From a bacterium (GTDB lineage Bacteria; SZUA-79; Acidulodesulfobacterales; Acidulodesulfobacteraceae): 64,000 nt of DNA. This document shows, piece by piece, positions 48,682 to 57,240 of this stretch; within the stretch, counting starts at the first letter, position 1, and each line of letters starts with the position of its first letter. The notes beneath the pieces are model-generated. The model was given only the letters and a program-made list of their open reading frames with translations, was not told the DNA's origin and searched no databases. The translations under genes and the position numbers were made by a program. The DNA lies in assembly GCA_021825865.1 (NCBI GenBank), contig JAKAFU010000002.1:1-64000 (forward strand). Reading direction: 5' to 3'.

Positions 48682-49025
48682 GATTTTTATTAAAAATTTT
48701 AAAATTTGTTATTTTTTTAAATAATTTAAGATATAATTAAAATATGCGTGTATTAAACGTTGATTTATAGTTTAATATTTAGTAATGCACATTAAATACT
48801 TACGGCAGCCGGCTTTTATGATTTTATTTTATATACACAGTTGCGCTTAAATATGCAATATGTATTTTTAATGCTGATTTTGCTTTCGCGTTTCGTACAA
48901 CTTCACATATCTACCTTATCATATTTAGTTCATTAATTAAACAGATAATTAACATGTCTATATTAATTAATATAATTAATGATGCTTTTATCATATAAAA
49001 ACATAAAAAGGAGGAAAATTAATTT
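48682..49025. other. Divergent intergenic region, no features beyond an RBS
   Basis: A 344-bp AT-rich gap between the leftward PAP2 gene and the rightward ManC-PMM gene. I see no ORF, repeat or terminator; only AAAAGGAGG just before the ManC-PMM start. Confidence 0.5.
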
Positions 49026-51545
49026 ATGCAAGCTGTTATTATGGCAGGAGGTTTTGGAACAAGACTTAAGCCGTTGACGAATAATACTCCTAAACCGATG
49101 ATACATGTCGCCAACAAACCTATGATGGAACACGTAATAAATTTATTAAAAAAATATTCTATTAAAGATCTTATCGTTTTGCTTTATGTTCAGCCTGAAG
49201 TAATTACAAGCTATTTCAAAGACGGAAGCCAATTCGGAGTCAATATTAAATATATTCTTGCCGATGAAGATTATGGTACTGCCGGAAGTGTTAAAAATGT
49301 GGAAAAATTTATTGAAGAAGACAGTTTTATGGTTATAAGCGCCGATATTATCACAGATTTCAATCTTCAAAAACCTGTTGACTTTCACAGAGAAAAAAAT
49401 GCTGATGCAACTATAGTTCTGACGAGGGTTGAAAATCCGCTCCCTTACGGAATAGTTATTACCGACAATGAAGGTAAAATTAATAAATTTCTTGAAAAAC
49501 CGTCATGGTCGGAGGTCTTTAGCGATACTATAAATACCGGAATTTATATTTTAAATAAAAATATATTTAAATTTATCCCCGAAAAAAAAGAATTTGATTT
49601 TTCTAAAGAGCTTTTTCCTTCTATTATGAAAAATAATATGGAGCTGTACGGTTTTATTTCCGACGGGTACTGGAAAGACGTAGGCACGCTTTCTGAATAC
49701 AGACAAAGCCACCTTGATATTATTGCAGGTAAGGTTGATATCAATATAGACGGAGGACATTTAACAAAAAAAAATATACGTATTGCGGAAGGTACAATAA
49801 TTGATATAACTTCTAGTGTTGAAAATTCAATATTCGGTAAAAATATTAAAATAATGCAGCAATGTAAAATCAAAAACTGCGTTATAGGCGACAATGTAAT
49901 TATACAAGGGAATACATCGATAAGCGGCTCTGTTGTCGGCAAGAATTCGCATATCGGCAGCTCATGCGAATTGCAGGAAACTATATTAGGATATAGAACG
50001 CAGGTAGGGAATAATGTCTTTGTCGGTACGGGGGGAATTATTTCAGATGCATGCATAATAGGAAATGGCGCAGTTATAAATCCTAATGTGAAAATATGGC
50101 CGTTTAAAAATGTGGAAGACGGCGCCATACTTTCTGAAAGTTTAATCTGGTCTGATAAATGGAGTGCAAGGATTTTTGGTCAGTATGGGGTTACAGGGCT
50201 TGCTAATTATGAAATAACGCCGGAATTTTGTTCAAAATTGGGCGCCGCTTTCGGTGCATCGATAGGCAAGTCTAAAACAATATCCATTTCAAGAGACAGC
50301 CATAAAGCATCAAGACTTTTCTCAAGGGCTATGATGTCCGGCGTTCTTTCCGTCGGCGTCAATGTGAATGATTTTAGCGATACTCCCATACCTATTGCGA
50401 GATATCAGGCACGGCAATATAAAACATTCGGCGGTATCCATGTAAGAAAACATCCCTTTGACAGAAAACTTATAAATATCAAATTTTTTGATTCGGAAGG
50501 ATTAGACCTTTCTCTTGCGAGTGAACAAAAGATAGAGAGGTTGTTTTTCAGAGAAGATTTCACAAGGGTGGGCTCTGAAGATACAGGAGAAATTTTTTAT
50601 CCCACACACGGTACGGAATATTATACCGACGGATTTTTAAAAACAATAGATGTCGATAAAATTGCTAAAAGGAATTTTAAGATAGTCATAGATTATTCTT
50701 ACGGATCTTCCAGCAAAATATTTCCGGCGATAATAGGCAAATTGGGCGTTGAATCCGTTCATCTCAATGCCAATCTTGACCAGACTAAAATAACCAAAAG
50801 CGACGAAGAATTTAAAAAATCGCTAAAAGATCTTTCCGGTATTGTAAGGTCAATTAACGCTGATATAGGTATCTTTATGGATAACGGCGGAGAAAAAATT
50901 TTTATATGTGATGAAAACGGCGATGTAATTGACGGAAATACAGCTCTTTCGCTCATGAGTCTTTTAGTTATGAAAACGGAAAATCAGAATAAAATTATTT
51001 CCGTGCCTGTAAATTCTTCATTTAATATAAGCAAATTAGCAAAAGAATACGCTTTTGAAGTAATTCCGGCAAAAAATTTTTCAAGCGCTCTGATGGAAAA
51101 GGCGGCAAATTCTCAAATATGTTTCGCGGGAGACAATGAGGGCGGGTATATACATCCAGTGTTTCAGCCTGCATTTGACGGAATGTATTCGGCGATAAAA
51201 CTTTTAGAAATGCTGGCAACGTTAAACACTTCTATTAAAAATGAATTGAGATATATAGAGCCCAGTTATTTTGAATATACAACCGTACCGTGTCCCACTG
51301 AATTAAAAGGTTTCATTATGAGAAAATTTATAGAAACGTATAAAGAAGAAGATGCATTGTTTATCGATGGAATAAAACTTTTCAAAACAGACGGATGGGT
51401 TTTATCCACCCCTGCATCGGAAGGGGCATATTTTGAAATTTATTCCGAAGGTAAAACTAAGGGCGAAGCGGTTGAGTTTCTAGAACAGTTTAAGAACAAT
51501 ATTGAAGAATGGAAAAATGCAAGAACATTTAGTTTTCAATCTTAG
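49026..51545 (+). CDS. Mannose-1-phosphate guanylyltransferase / phosphomannomutase-like fusion
   Basis: Residues ~1-235 are a nucleotidyltransferase (QAVIMAGGFGTRLKPLTNNTPKPM, KFLEKPSW). Residues ~245-370 are left-handed beta-helix hexapeptide repeats (GDNVIIQGNTSISGSVVGKNSHIG). Residues ~380-839 are phosphohexomutase-like. The mutase part lacks the phosphoserine loop (TASHNP is replaced by GIHVRKHPFD), and the metal loop reads MDNGGEKIF instead of DGDxDR. So only the transferase half is likely catalytic, as in other members of this 800-residue-class fusion family. The product is presumably GDP-mannose or another NDP-sugar. An intact mutase gene follows. GGAGG precedes the start. Confidence 0.87.
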   Translation: MQAVIMAGGFGTRLKPLTNNTPKPMIHVANKPMMEHVINLLKKYSIKDLIVLLYVQPEVITSYFKDGSQFGVNIKYILADEDYGTAGSVKNVEKFIEEDSFMVISADIITDFNLQKPVDFHREKNADATIVLTRVENPLPYGIVITDNEGKINKFLEKPSWSEVFSDTINTGIYILNKNIFKFIPEKKEFDFSKELFPSIMKNNMELYGFISDGYWKDVGTLSEYRQSHLDIIAGKVDINIDGGHLTKKNIRIAEGTIIDITSSVENSIFGKNIKIMQQCKIKNCVIGDNVIIQGNTSISGSVVGKNSHIGSSCELQETILGYRTQVGNNVFVGTGGIISDACIIGNGAVINPNVKIWPFKNVEDGAILSESLIWSDKWSARIFGQYGVTGLANYEITPEFCSKLGAAFGASIGKSKTISISRDSHKASRLFSRAMMSGVLSVGVNVNDFSDTPIPIARYQARQYKTFGGIHVRKHPFDRKLINIKFFDSEGLDLSLASEQKIERLFFREDFTRVGSEDTGEIFYPTHGTEYYTDGFLKTIDVDKIAKRNFKIVIDYSYGSSSKIFPAIIGKLGVESVHLNANLDQTKITKSDEEFKKSLKDLSGIVRSINADIGIFMDNGGEKIFICDENGDVIDGNTALSLMSLLVMKTENQNKIISVPVNSSFNISKLAKEYAFEVIPAKNFSSALMEKAANSQICFAGDNEGGYIHPVFQPAFDGMYSAIKLLEMLATLNTSIKNELRYIEPSYFEYTTVPCPTELKGFIMRKFIETYKEEDALFIDGIKLFKTDGWVLSTPASEGAYFEIYSEGKTKGEAVEFLEQFKNNIEEWKNARTFSFQS

Positions 51546-51578
51546 GGCTGATACAATGTAAATTAAATTATGAATCTT

Positions 51579-51597
51579 GTACGGCATGAAGCCGTAC
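51579..51597. repeat. Short GC-rich hairpin after the ManC-PMM gene
   Basis: GTACGGC and GCCGTAC form a 7-bp stem around ATGAA. There is no T-run on either side, so it is a weak terminator at best. Confidence 0.35.
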
Positions 51598-51656
51598 GTT
51601 AAACAGATTACAGTATTCAGAGAATTGCAATAAGTTAATTTAACGGGAGATTAAAT

Positions 51657-53147
51657 ATGGAGATTGAATTTGGCACGTCCGGCTGGAGAGGGAAAATAGC
51701 CGATGATTTTACTTATGAAAATGTAAAAATAGTTTCTCAGGCAATATGTAATTTTTTAAATGAAAAAAAAGTAAATGTTATAACGAATAGCGAAAATACT
51801 GATAAAACTATAATTATAGGATATGATACACGTTTTTTATCTGAAGAATTTGCAAAATGCGCAAGCGGTGTTTTTTGCGCTAACGGCTTTAAAGTATTAT
51901 ACTGCGAAACTTTTACGCCTACTCCGGTTCTTGCTGCGGCAATATTAAAAGAAAAAGCGCTGGGAGCTATTAATATTACCGCAAGCCATAATCCGTACAA
52001 TTATAACGGGGTTAAATTTTCGCCTTGCTGGGGAGGACCTGCCCTTCCTGAAGATACCGAAATTATTACCGATAAATCAAATGAACTGCTCAAAAATCCG
52101 CATTATAAATTTATTGAATTTGATGAAGCAAAGGATAAATCTCTATTAAAAGAAGTAAGTTTTATTGATTATTATATCGGTCTTATAGAAGATAAAATAG
52201 ATTTTAATCTGATAAAATCTAACGGCAGCAATATTTATATTATTGTGAACCCCATGCACGGCACTTCCAGCGGAGTAATAGACAAGGTGCTAAAAAAAAA
52301 CGGCATAGATTTTGACATATTAAATCCGCAGAGAGATGCCTTTTTTGGAGCCGGAAAAGCACCTGACCCGTCTGATAAGAATTTAGCCGACCTTAAAGCA
52401 AGAATTAAAGAATATAACGATAAAAGAAATAATAATAGCGACGGCAAGAATAAAAAAATAGCATTCGGACTTGCTACGGACGGTGACGCGGACAGATACG
52501 GGATAATTGACGAAGAAGGCAGATTTGTCGAACCTAATATTATTTTGCCTATGCTTTATAATTACTATATTTCAGGGAAGAATATAAAAGGCGATGCTGC
52601 AAGAAGTGTGGCTACCTCAGCGCTTATTGACAGAGTTGCGAGGAAATACGGTTTTAAAATTCATGAGACTCCTGTCGGGTTTAAATATCTAGGAAAATTA
52701 ATTTCCGAAAAAAAAGTTATAATGGCGGGCGAAGAATCGTCAGGGCTTACCGTTATAAACCATACGCCTGATAAAGACGGCATATTCACATGCCTGTTAG
52801 TTCTTGAGATGCTCTCTTTCTATAAGAAACCGCTAAACAGTTTAGTTAAAGAATTTATGGAAGAATTCGGTCCTATTTTTACTAAGCGTATTAATGAACC
52901 TGTTAACAGAGAGAAGTTCAAAGCGAATATAGACAGCAAAATGGCGGCATTTCCTTCAATTTTTGAAGGAAAAAAGGTAATAAATAAAAGTTTTGTCGAT
53001 GGATATAAAATCTTTTTTGAAGATGATGCGTGGCTCCTGGCAAGACTTTCCGGAACAGAAGAGGTCATGAGAATATACGGAGAAGCAGACACGTCTGAGA
53101 CATTAAACTTATTAATTGAGTCATTTAAAACCTATTTAAATAAATAA
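51657..53147 (+). CDS. Phosphoglucomutase / phosphomannomutase (intact)
   Basis: Alpha-D-phosphohexomutase family with all catalytic loops: phosphoserine NITASHNPYNYNGVKFS, metal-binding ATDGDADRYGIIDE, sugar-binding GEESSG and the phosphate-binding RLSGTEEVMRIYGE near the C terminus. It begins MEIEFGTSGWRGKIADDF. 496 residues. It presumably supplies hexose-1-phosphate to the guanylyltransferase encoded just upstream. Confidence 0.94.
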   Translation: MEIEFGTSGWRGKIADDFTYENVKIVSQAICNFLNEKKVNVITNSENTDKTIIIGYDTRFLSEEFAKCASGVFCANGFKVLYCETFTPTPVLAAAILKEKALGAINITASHNPYNYNGVKFSPCWGGPALPEDTEIITDKSNELLKNPHYKFIEFDEAKDKSLLKEVSFIDYYIGLIEDKIDFNLIKSNGSNIYIIVNPMHGTSSGVIDKVLKKNGIDFDILNPQRDAFFGAGKAPDPSDKNLADLKARIKEYNDKRNNNSDGKNKKIAFGLATDGDADRYGIIDEEGRFVEPNIILPMLYNYYISGKNIKGDAARSVATSALIDRVARKYGFKIHETPVGFKYLGKLISEKKVIMAGEESSGLTVINHTPDKDGIFTCLLVLEMLSFYKKPLNSLVKEFMEEFGPIFTKRINEPVNREKFKANIDSKMAAFPSIFEGKKVINKSFVDGYKIFFEDDAWLLARLSGTEEVMRIYGEADTSETLNLLIESFKTYLNK

Positions 53148-53220
53148 AAAATGCTATAATATAAAAAGTTTTACAAATTTATCTTTTAAAATTTTAATTA
53201 TTTATAAGGAGATTAAAATA

Positions 53221-53859
53221 TTGCCGGTAAAATATTTTATAATACCTTCAGGGCCTTTTGAGGTAAACACTTATCTTGTTTATGACGATGAAAACAGTGA
53301 AAGACCCGGATTTATCATTGACCCCGGAGGGCAGGAATCTAAAATTGATAATTTAATTAAAGAAAATGATATTAACCTGAAATTTATATTAAATACCCAT
53401 TGCCATATTGACCATGTGGCTATGGTTAATTATTTTAAAAAAAAGTATAGTATTCCGCTCTATGCAAATGAGAACGAACAGTCTATTATTGACAATTTAA
53501 AAGAACAGGCGGATTATTTAGGATTTGATTTTTCAGGCGAGAGTATTTCAATAGATAAAAAATTAGATGAAAATGAAAAGATAAATATCGGCGGCATTAA
53601 TATCAGAACAATCTTTACACCCGGTCATTCACCCGGAAGCACGTCGTTTCTGGTAAATAATCGATTTCTTTTCAGCGGAGACACTTTATTCAGACAAACG
53701 ATAGGAAGAACCGATCTTTTCGGCGGGGATTCCGAAAAAATAATAAGCTCTATTAAAAATAAGCTTTTTAAATTAAATGACGAGATTAATGTATTTCCGG
53801 GTCATGGCAGAGAGACGACTATAGGATATGAGAAAAAAAATAATCCTTATTTTTTATGA
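53221..53859 (+). CDS. MBL-fold hydrolase (glyoxalase II-like)
   Basis: A metallo-beta-lactamase-fold protein with FIIDPGGQESKID, the metal motif NTHCHIDHVAMVNYF (HxHxDH), FTPGHSPGSTSF, FSGDTLFRQTIGRTDLFGG and FPGHGRETTIG. This is the bacterial YcbL-type glyoxalase II-like group. The exact thioester substrate is unknown. The start is TTG 53221, with AAGGAG 6-7 bases upstream. Confidence 0.88.
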   Translation: MPVKYFIIPSGPFEVNTYLVYDDENSERPGFIIDPGGQESKIDNLIKENDINLKFILNTHCHIDHVAMVNYFKKKYSIPLYANENEQSIIDNLKEQADYLGFDFSGESISIDKKLDENEKINIGGINIRTIFTPGHSPGSTSFLVNNRFLFSGDTLFRQTIGRTDLFGGDSEKIISSIKNKLFKLNDEINVFPGHGRETTIGYEKKNNPYFL

Positions 53860-53904
53860 ACTTTCTGTTATGAATCCGGCAATGGCAGCAGCGTATAAAA
53901 AAAT

Positions 53905-55179
53905 ATGGTATTAAAAAACAAAAAAATTATTCTGTGTATAACAGGTTCAATAGCAAGCTATAAAGCAGTTGAACTATACAGGGTTTTAAAAAAAGAAGGC
54001 GCTTCAGTTGTTATAATCCTCAGTTCATCGGCTTCAAAGTTTATTTCTCCGTATATATTTAAATCCTTCGGAGAAGAAGTATATAGTGATGACGCTTTTG
54101 AAATTCCTCTTGCGCATATAGAACTTGCAAAAACGGCAGATGCCATAGTTATTGCCCCCGCTACATATAATACAATAAACAAGATAGCCTGCGGTATAGC
54201 AGATTCTTTAATAACGCTCACTGTTTCAGCTTCCGGCGACAAGCCGTGTGTGTTCATTCCTGCAATGAACGGCAAAATGTATTCAAATGAAATTTTACAG
54301 AAAAATATAAAAGAAATGTCTCCGGAAAAATATTTTTTTGTATCTCCTGCTTCGGGAGAGCTGGCCTGCGGCGATTTTGGAGAAGGGAAATTTCCTGAAA
54401 TTGCGGATATTATTTTCGAACTTGAAAGCGTATTTAAAAATAATAGATTAAAGGGCAGAAAAATATTGATTACGGCAGGGGGAACAAGAGAATATATTGA
54501 CCCTGTGAGATTTATATCTAACGCTTCAAGCGGAAAAATGGGGGTTGCTATCGCCAACGAAGCGGCTAAGGAAGGAGCAAACGTTACGCTGATAGCATGT
54601 AATATAGATTTTTCATGTTTATATATAAGCAAAAAAATAAAACTGATTAGAAAACAAAGTTTCCGAGATTTAAAGGACAGCATTCTGGAAGAATTTCCAG
54701 AAAATGCTCTATTAATTATGGCGGCGGCAGTTTCCGATTTTAGTGTAAAGGAAAAAAGCGCTCTTAAGATTAAAAAAGAGGATATAAGTCCTAACGGTGC
54801 TGCAGATATGAGATTAAACCTTATTAAAAACGAAGATATTCTTAAACTTCTCGCAAAAAATAAACAAGACGGTCAGATAGTTTTTGGATTTGCCGCTGAA
54901 ACTGATAATATAATTGAAAATGCACAAAAAAAACTTAAAGAAAAATCATTAGATTATATTTTTGTCAATGATGTTTCAAAAAATATAATAGGAAGCGATG
55001 AAAACGAAGGCTATCTGCTCAAAAAAACATCGGAATTCAGTGCGGCGGCAACTAATAAAAGTCGCAGCGAAATCAACAAAAAAGCAATTGAAAATTACGA
55101 GCAGTCCCTTGAAATAAAAAAATTTGAAAGGATGAACAAAACTGAACTTGCCGAATTGCTGCTGGCGGAGTTGGCGTAG
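53905..55179 (+). CDS. coaBC: Bifunctional phosphopantothenoylcysteine decarboxylase/synthetase CoaBC
   Basis: The N-terminal flavoprotein CoaC domain has CITGSIASYKAVELYR, the active-site-containing LAHIELAKTADAIVIAPATYNTINKIACGIADSL and PAMNGKMY (PXMNXXMW variant). The CoaB domain from residue ~190 begins ILITAGGTREYIDPVRFISNASSGKMG and contains the synthetase blocks VFGFAAETDN and VNDVS. Acts before CoaD (also in this window) in CoA synthesis. 424 residues is a little long because of a hydrophilic stretch near the C terminus. Confidence 0.95.
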   Translation: MVLKNKKIILCITGSIASYKAVELYRVLKKEGASVVIILSSSASKFISPYIFKSFGEEVYSDDAFEIPLAHIELAKTADAIVIAPATYNTINKIACGIADSLITLTVSASGDKPCVFIPAMNGKMYSNEILQKNIKEMSPEKYFFVSPASGELACGDFGEGKFPEIADIIFELESVFKNNRLKGRKILITAGGTREYIDPVRFISNASSGKMGVAIANEAAKEGANVTLIACNIDFSCLYISKKIKLIRKQSFRDLKDSILEEFPENALLIMAAAVSDFSVKEKSALKIKKEDISPNGAADMRLNLIKNEDILKLLAKNKQDGQIVFGFAAETDNIIENAQKKLKEKSLDYIFVNDVSKNIIGSDENEGYLLKKTSEFSAAATNKSRSEINKKAIENYEQSLEIKKFERMNKTELAELLLAELA

Positions 55180-55294
55180 TATAGTAATATTATTTTATTG
55201 ATAATAATATAAAATAATAAACTCGTTCCGTTTATAATATTTAATCTTATTATTATTTCACCGGCTGACGGCATAAACATAAACATATTTATAT

Positions 55295-55735
55295 TTATGT
55301 TTGTTCTGTAATAATTATTTCCTCAATAATCGGCTTGTTAATTTTATCTGGCATCAAATAATTTTTAATATCGGCGACATCTTCTAATCTGCTGCCTTTT
55401 ATGGAAACGATTGTATAAGAGTAATATGGCCATGAAGCGCCGATATCGGTATTTGAAGGAACAGCCGGATGATTAGGGTGAGAATGATAGAACCCTATTA
55501 CTTCTATATTTTCTTTTCTTGAAAGTTTGTCTATTTCAAGCATATCCTTAGGTTCAATTTCAAATGCATCCCATGCTATTTTTCTGTATTTATTCTGTGC
55601 CGGAAATATTTTTGTTATTTTCTTATTATCGCCGTCAAAGATGCCGAGCATAGCTCCGCAGGCTTCATAAGGAAAAATTTCGGCAACATGTTTTTTAATT
55701 ATAGTTAAATTTTCTTTAGAAATTATCAGCGGCAT
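55295..55735 (-). CDS. JAMM/MPN metalloprotease (Mec/HcyD-like)
   Basis: A 146-residue JAB1/MPN domain with the full JAMM motif: Glu24 (FPYEACGAMLG), His84 and His86 (GFYHSHPNHP), Ser94 and Asp97 (SNTDIG). Prokaryotic JAMMs of this size remove C-terminal residues or adducts from ubiquitin-like sulfur carriers (Mec in Mycobacterium, HcyD in Wolinella), or serve in Urm-like systems. A MoaD-NIL fusion and an E1-like ThiF/MoeB are encoded 7-8 kb away. The gene lies downstream of arsR on the same strand. Confidence 0.87.
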   Translation of the reverse strand: MPLIISKENLTIIKKHVAEIFPYEACGAMLGIFDGDNKKITKIFPAQNKYRKIAWDAFEIEPKDMLEIDKLSRKENIEVIGFYHSHPNHPAVPSNTDIGASWPYYSYTIVSIKGSRLEDVADIKNYLMPDKINKPIIEEIIITEQT

Positions 55736-55844
55736 GTTTTGTTATTATTACTAAGTTACGCTTTGATTATGTTTATTTTTTGAACTTTTTTATAATTATA
55801 CAATACATACACATTGTACGTTTGTATATAAATAAGTTTTTACT

Positions 55845-56291
55845 TTATTCTGCATCGCATAGCAGATTTTTCAAACAGTTTTCGTTTTCATTTTGATTAT
55901 TTTTGTCGTCATCGCTCATATTTTTTATCGTGGAAAACAAAATATTAATAATAAAATTTTCTTTATTAAGTTTATAAAACGTCCACGTGCCTTTTTTTCT
56001 TGTTTTAACTAATTTGGCTTTTCTGAGTATGCTGAGATGAAAGGAAAGATTCGGCTGCGGAAGTTTGAAAATTTCCTGAAACTTACAAACGCAAATCTCT
56101 TCGTTTTCCGTCAATAATTTTATTATTTTCAATCTGATTTTATCAGAAAGTGCGTAAAAAAGCTCTCTGACATCGTCAATATTTCTGCCGTCTGAATCAT
56201 CGGATAAACCGGTCTGTACAACAGGCTCAATAAGCTGTTCATGCTCTGCTGATTTGTTTTTAACCTTTTTTTTTGCTATTAGACTCGGCAT
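55845..56291 (-). CDS. ArsR/SmtB family repressor with CVC metal site
   Basis: Winged HTH with VRELFYALSDKIRLKIIKLLTENEEICVCKFQEIFKLPQPNLSFHLSILRKAKLV. The CVC pair (Cys67/Cys69) in the ICVC segment is the As(III)/Sb(III) site of ArsR-type sensors. The C-terminal tail is Asn/Asp-rich with Cys. The N-terminal ~40 residues are an unusual extension. No arsenic resistance genes are near it, so the inducer is uncertain. A sigma-70-like promoter lies just upstream; a Cys-rich small protein gene lies 136 bp upstream on the same strand. Confidence 0.85.
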   Translation of the reverse strand: MPSLIAKKKVKNKSAEHEQLIEPVVQTGLSDDSDGRNIDDVRELFYALSDKIRLKIIKLLTENEEICVCKFQEIFKLPQPNLSFHLSILRKAKLVKTRKKGTWTFYKLNKENFIINILFSTIKNMSDDDKNNQNENENCLKNLLCDAE

Positions 56292-56343
56292 TTTAACCTT
56301 TTAAGTTTTTTTATGCTATTCTTATCAGTTTAGTTTATATACG

Positions 56344-56373
56344 ATTATATCATAAAATTTCGTGAAAAGCCAA
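56344..56373 (-). promoter_or_regulatory. Candidate sigma-70 promoter of the arsR-type gene
   Basis: On the minus strand, TTGGCT, an 18-base spacer and a perfect TATAAT, ~53 bp before the arsR start codon. The -10 is consensus. Confidence 0.5.
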
Positions 56374-56427
56374 AACACCGTGAGATTTGTTTATATTAAA
56401 TTAATTGATTATTTATTTATTGCTATT

Positions 56428-56757
56428 TTAACAACTTTGATTTCTCATTGCTTTTTCCATCGTTGTTCTTATTTCGTCCTTAGTGATATCCCCTTTAATT
56501 TCTATAGACAATTTTCCATCCGAATCTTCTTTGAGAGAAATAGATTCTATCCTTTCTTTTTGAGATTTGCTTAAACAATCGCATTTACCGGTATTACAGC
56601 TTTCTATACTTTTCTCCATATCGCTTTTTTTAATTTCTAAAGAATTCAGTTCGATAAGAACGCCGCTGTCTAAATCTTTTATTGCAGCAGCGATATCTTT
56701 AGCTGTTTTATTTTCACCAAAACTGCAGCAGCTTGAACCGATAGATTTTTCATTCAT
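56428..56757 (-). CDS. Small Cys-rich protein of unknown function
   Basis: 109 residues; no family recognised. Cysteines are at 10, 11, 54, 59, 61 and 109, in the motifs SSCCSFG, ESCNTGKCDC and a C-terminal Cys. The pattern suggests binding of a thiophilic metal or metalloid, which fits the neighbouring CVC-type ArsR. The rest is charged and helical, ending ITKDEIRTTMEKAMRNQSC. AAGGAG is upstream. Its 5' region contains a 20-bp palindrome and three AT-rich repeats. Confidence 0.7.
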   Translation of the reverse strand: MNEKSIGSSCCSFGENKTAKDIAAAIKDLDSGVLIELNSLEIKKSDMEKSIESCNTGKCDCLSKSQKERIESISLKEDSDGKLSIEIKGDITKDEIRTTMEKAMRNQSC

Positions 56758-56840
56758 AATAATAATTCTCCTTATTTCATTAAATTTTAAATTAAATTAA
56801 TTAAATTGTAATATCATTGCACAGCTAACAGGCTTAATCT

Positions 56841-56860
56841 GCTTAATCAATTGATTAAGC
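56841..56860. promoter_or_regulatory. 20-bp perfect palindrome, putative operator
   Basis: GCTTAATCAATTGATTAAGC is perfectly self-complementary with no loop, so it suits binding by a dimeric regulator rather than an RNA hairpin. A partial copy GCTTAATC precedes it at 56832. It is ~84 bp upstream of the Cys-rich gene start. Confidence 0.55.
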
Positions 56861-56872
56861 TGTTAATTTAAG

Positions 56873-56999
56873 TATATAAAATTATTTTTATGAATCTGAT
56901 TATAATTTATTGCTGTTTCTATATTTATTCTTGTCTTTAAATTAAGTATATAAAATTATTTTTATATAGTCAAGTTATATATAAAATTATTTTTATAAA
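56873..56999. repeat. Three AT-rich near-palindromic repeats
   Basis: The 19-base core TATATAAAATTATTTTTAT occurs at 56873, 56947 and 56978. The middle copy continues to TATATA, giving a nearly symmetric 22-bp element. Copies 1 and 3 are each followed by similar sequence (CTGATTATAATTTATT / TTGATTATAATTTATT, then TGTTTCTATA), so a larger unit was duplicated at ~105 bp spacing. They lie between the divergent Cys-rich and DUF134 genes. Confidence 0.75.
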
Positions 57000-57093
57000 C
57001 TTGATTATAATTTATTTATGTTTCTATACTTTTGTCGTATTTTCTACAGGTTATAAAGAATATAAATCAGAAAAAAAATTATAATTTTTTTTG

Positions 57094-57122
57094 TTGACAA
57101 AGTTTTGAAAAACATTTAATAT
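57094..57122 (+). promoter_or_regulatory. Candidate sigma-70 promoter of the DUF134 gene
   Basis: Consensus TTGACA (57094-57099), a 17-base spacer and TAATAT (57117-57122), with a further TATAAT-like stretch right after. It lies ~120 bp before the DUF134 start and directly abuts the palindrome at 57127-57146. Confidence 0.5.
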
Positions 57123-57126
57123 ATAA

Positions 57127-57146
57127 TTATTAGCATATGCCAATAA
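57127..57146. promoter_or_regulatory. Near-perfect palindrome overlapping the expected start site
   Basis: TTATTAGCATATGCCAATAA pairs in 9 of 10 positions and covers the expected transcription start of the promoter above, the classic place for a repressor operator. It is followed by another inverted pair, AATAACTAT and ATAGTTGTT. The DUF134 HTH protein is a candidate autoregulator. Confidence 0.5.
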
Positions 57147-57240
57147 CTATTTTTAATGTATAGTTGTTATACATCAAAAAATAAATGATAATTAAATAAA
57201 AATTAATGCAGTTAACTTAATAATAAATAGCGCAAAAAAT

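Noticed and set aside
49544-50128. Antisense ORF of 194 codons across the ManC-PMM gene
   Set aside because: Overlaps conserved hexapeptide-repeat coding sequence; composition is that of a shadow ORF.
51579-51597. Rho-independent terminator after the ManC-PMM gene
   Set aside because: A 7-bp stem without an adjacent T-run; kept only as a hairpin, not called a terminator.
53958-54683. Antisense ORF of 241 codons across coaBC
   Set aside because: Shadow of the strongly conserved coaBC reading frame; no domain and no ribosome binding site.
56873-56999. CRISPR-like array (three AT-rich repeats)
   Set aside because: Only three copies, uneven spacing (74 and 31 bp) and no cas genes; better explained as duplicated operator sites.
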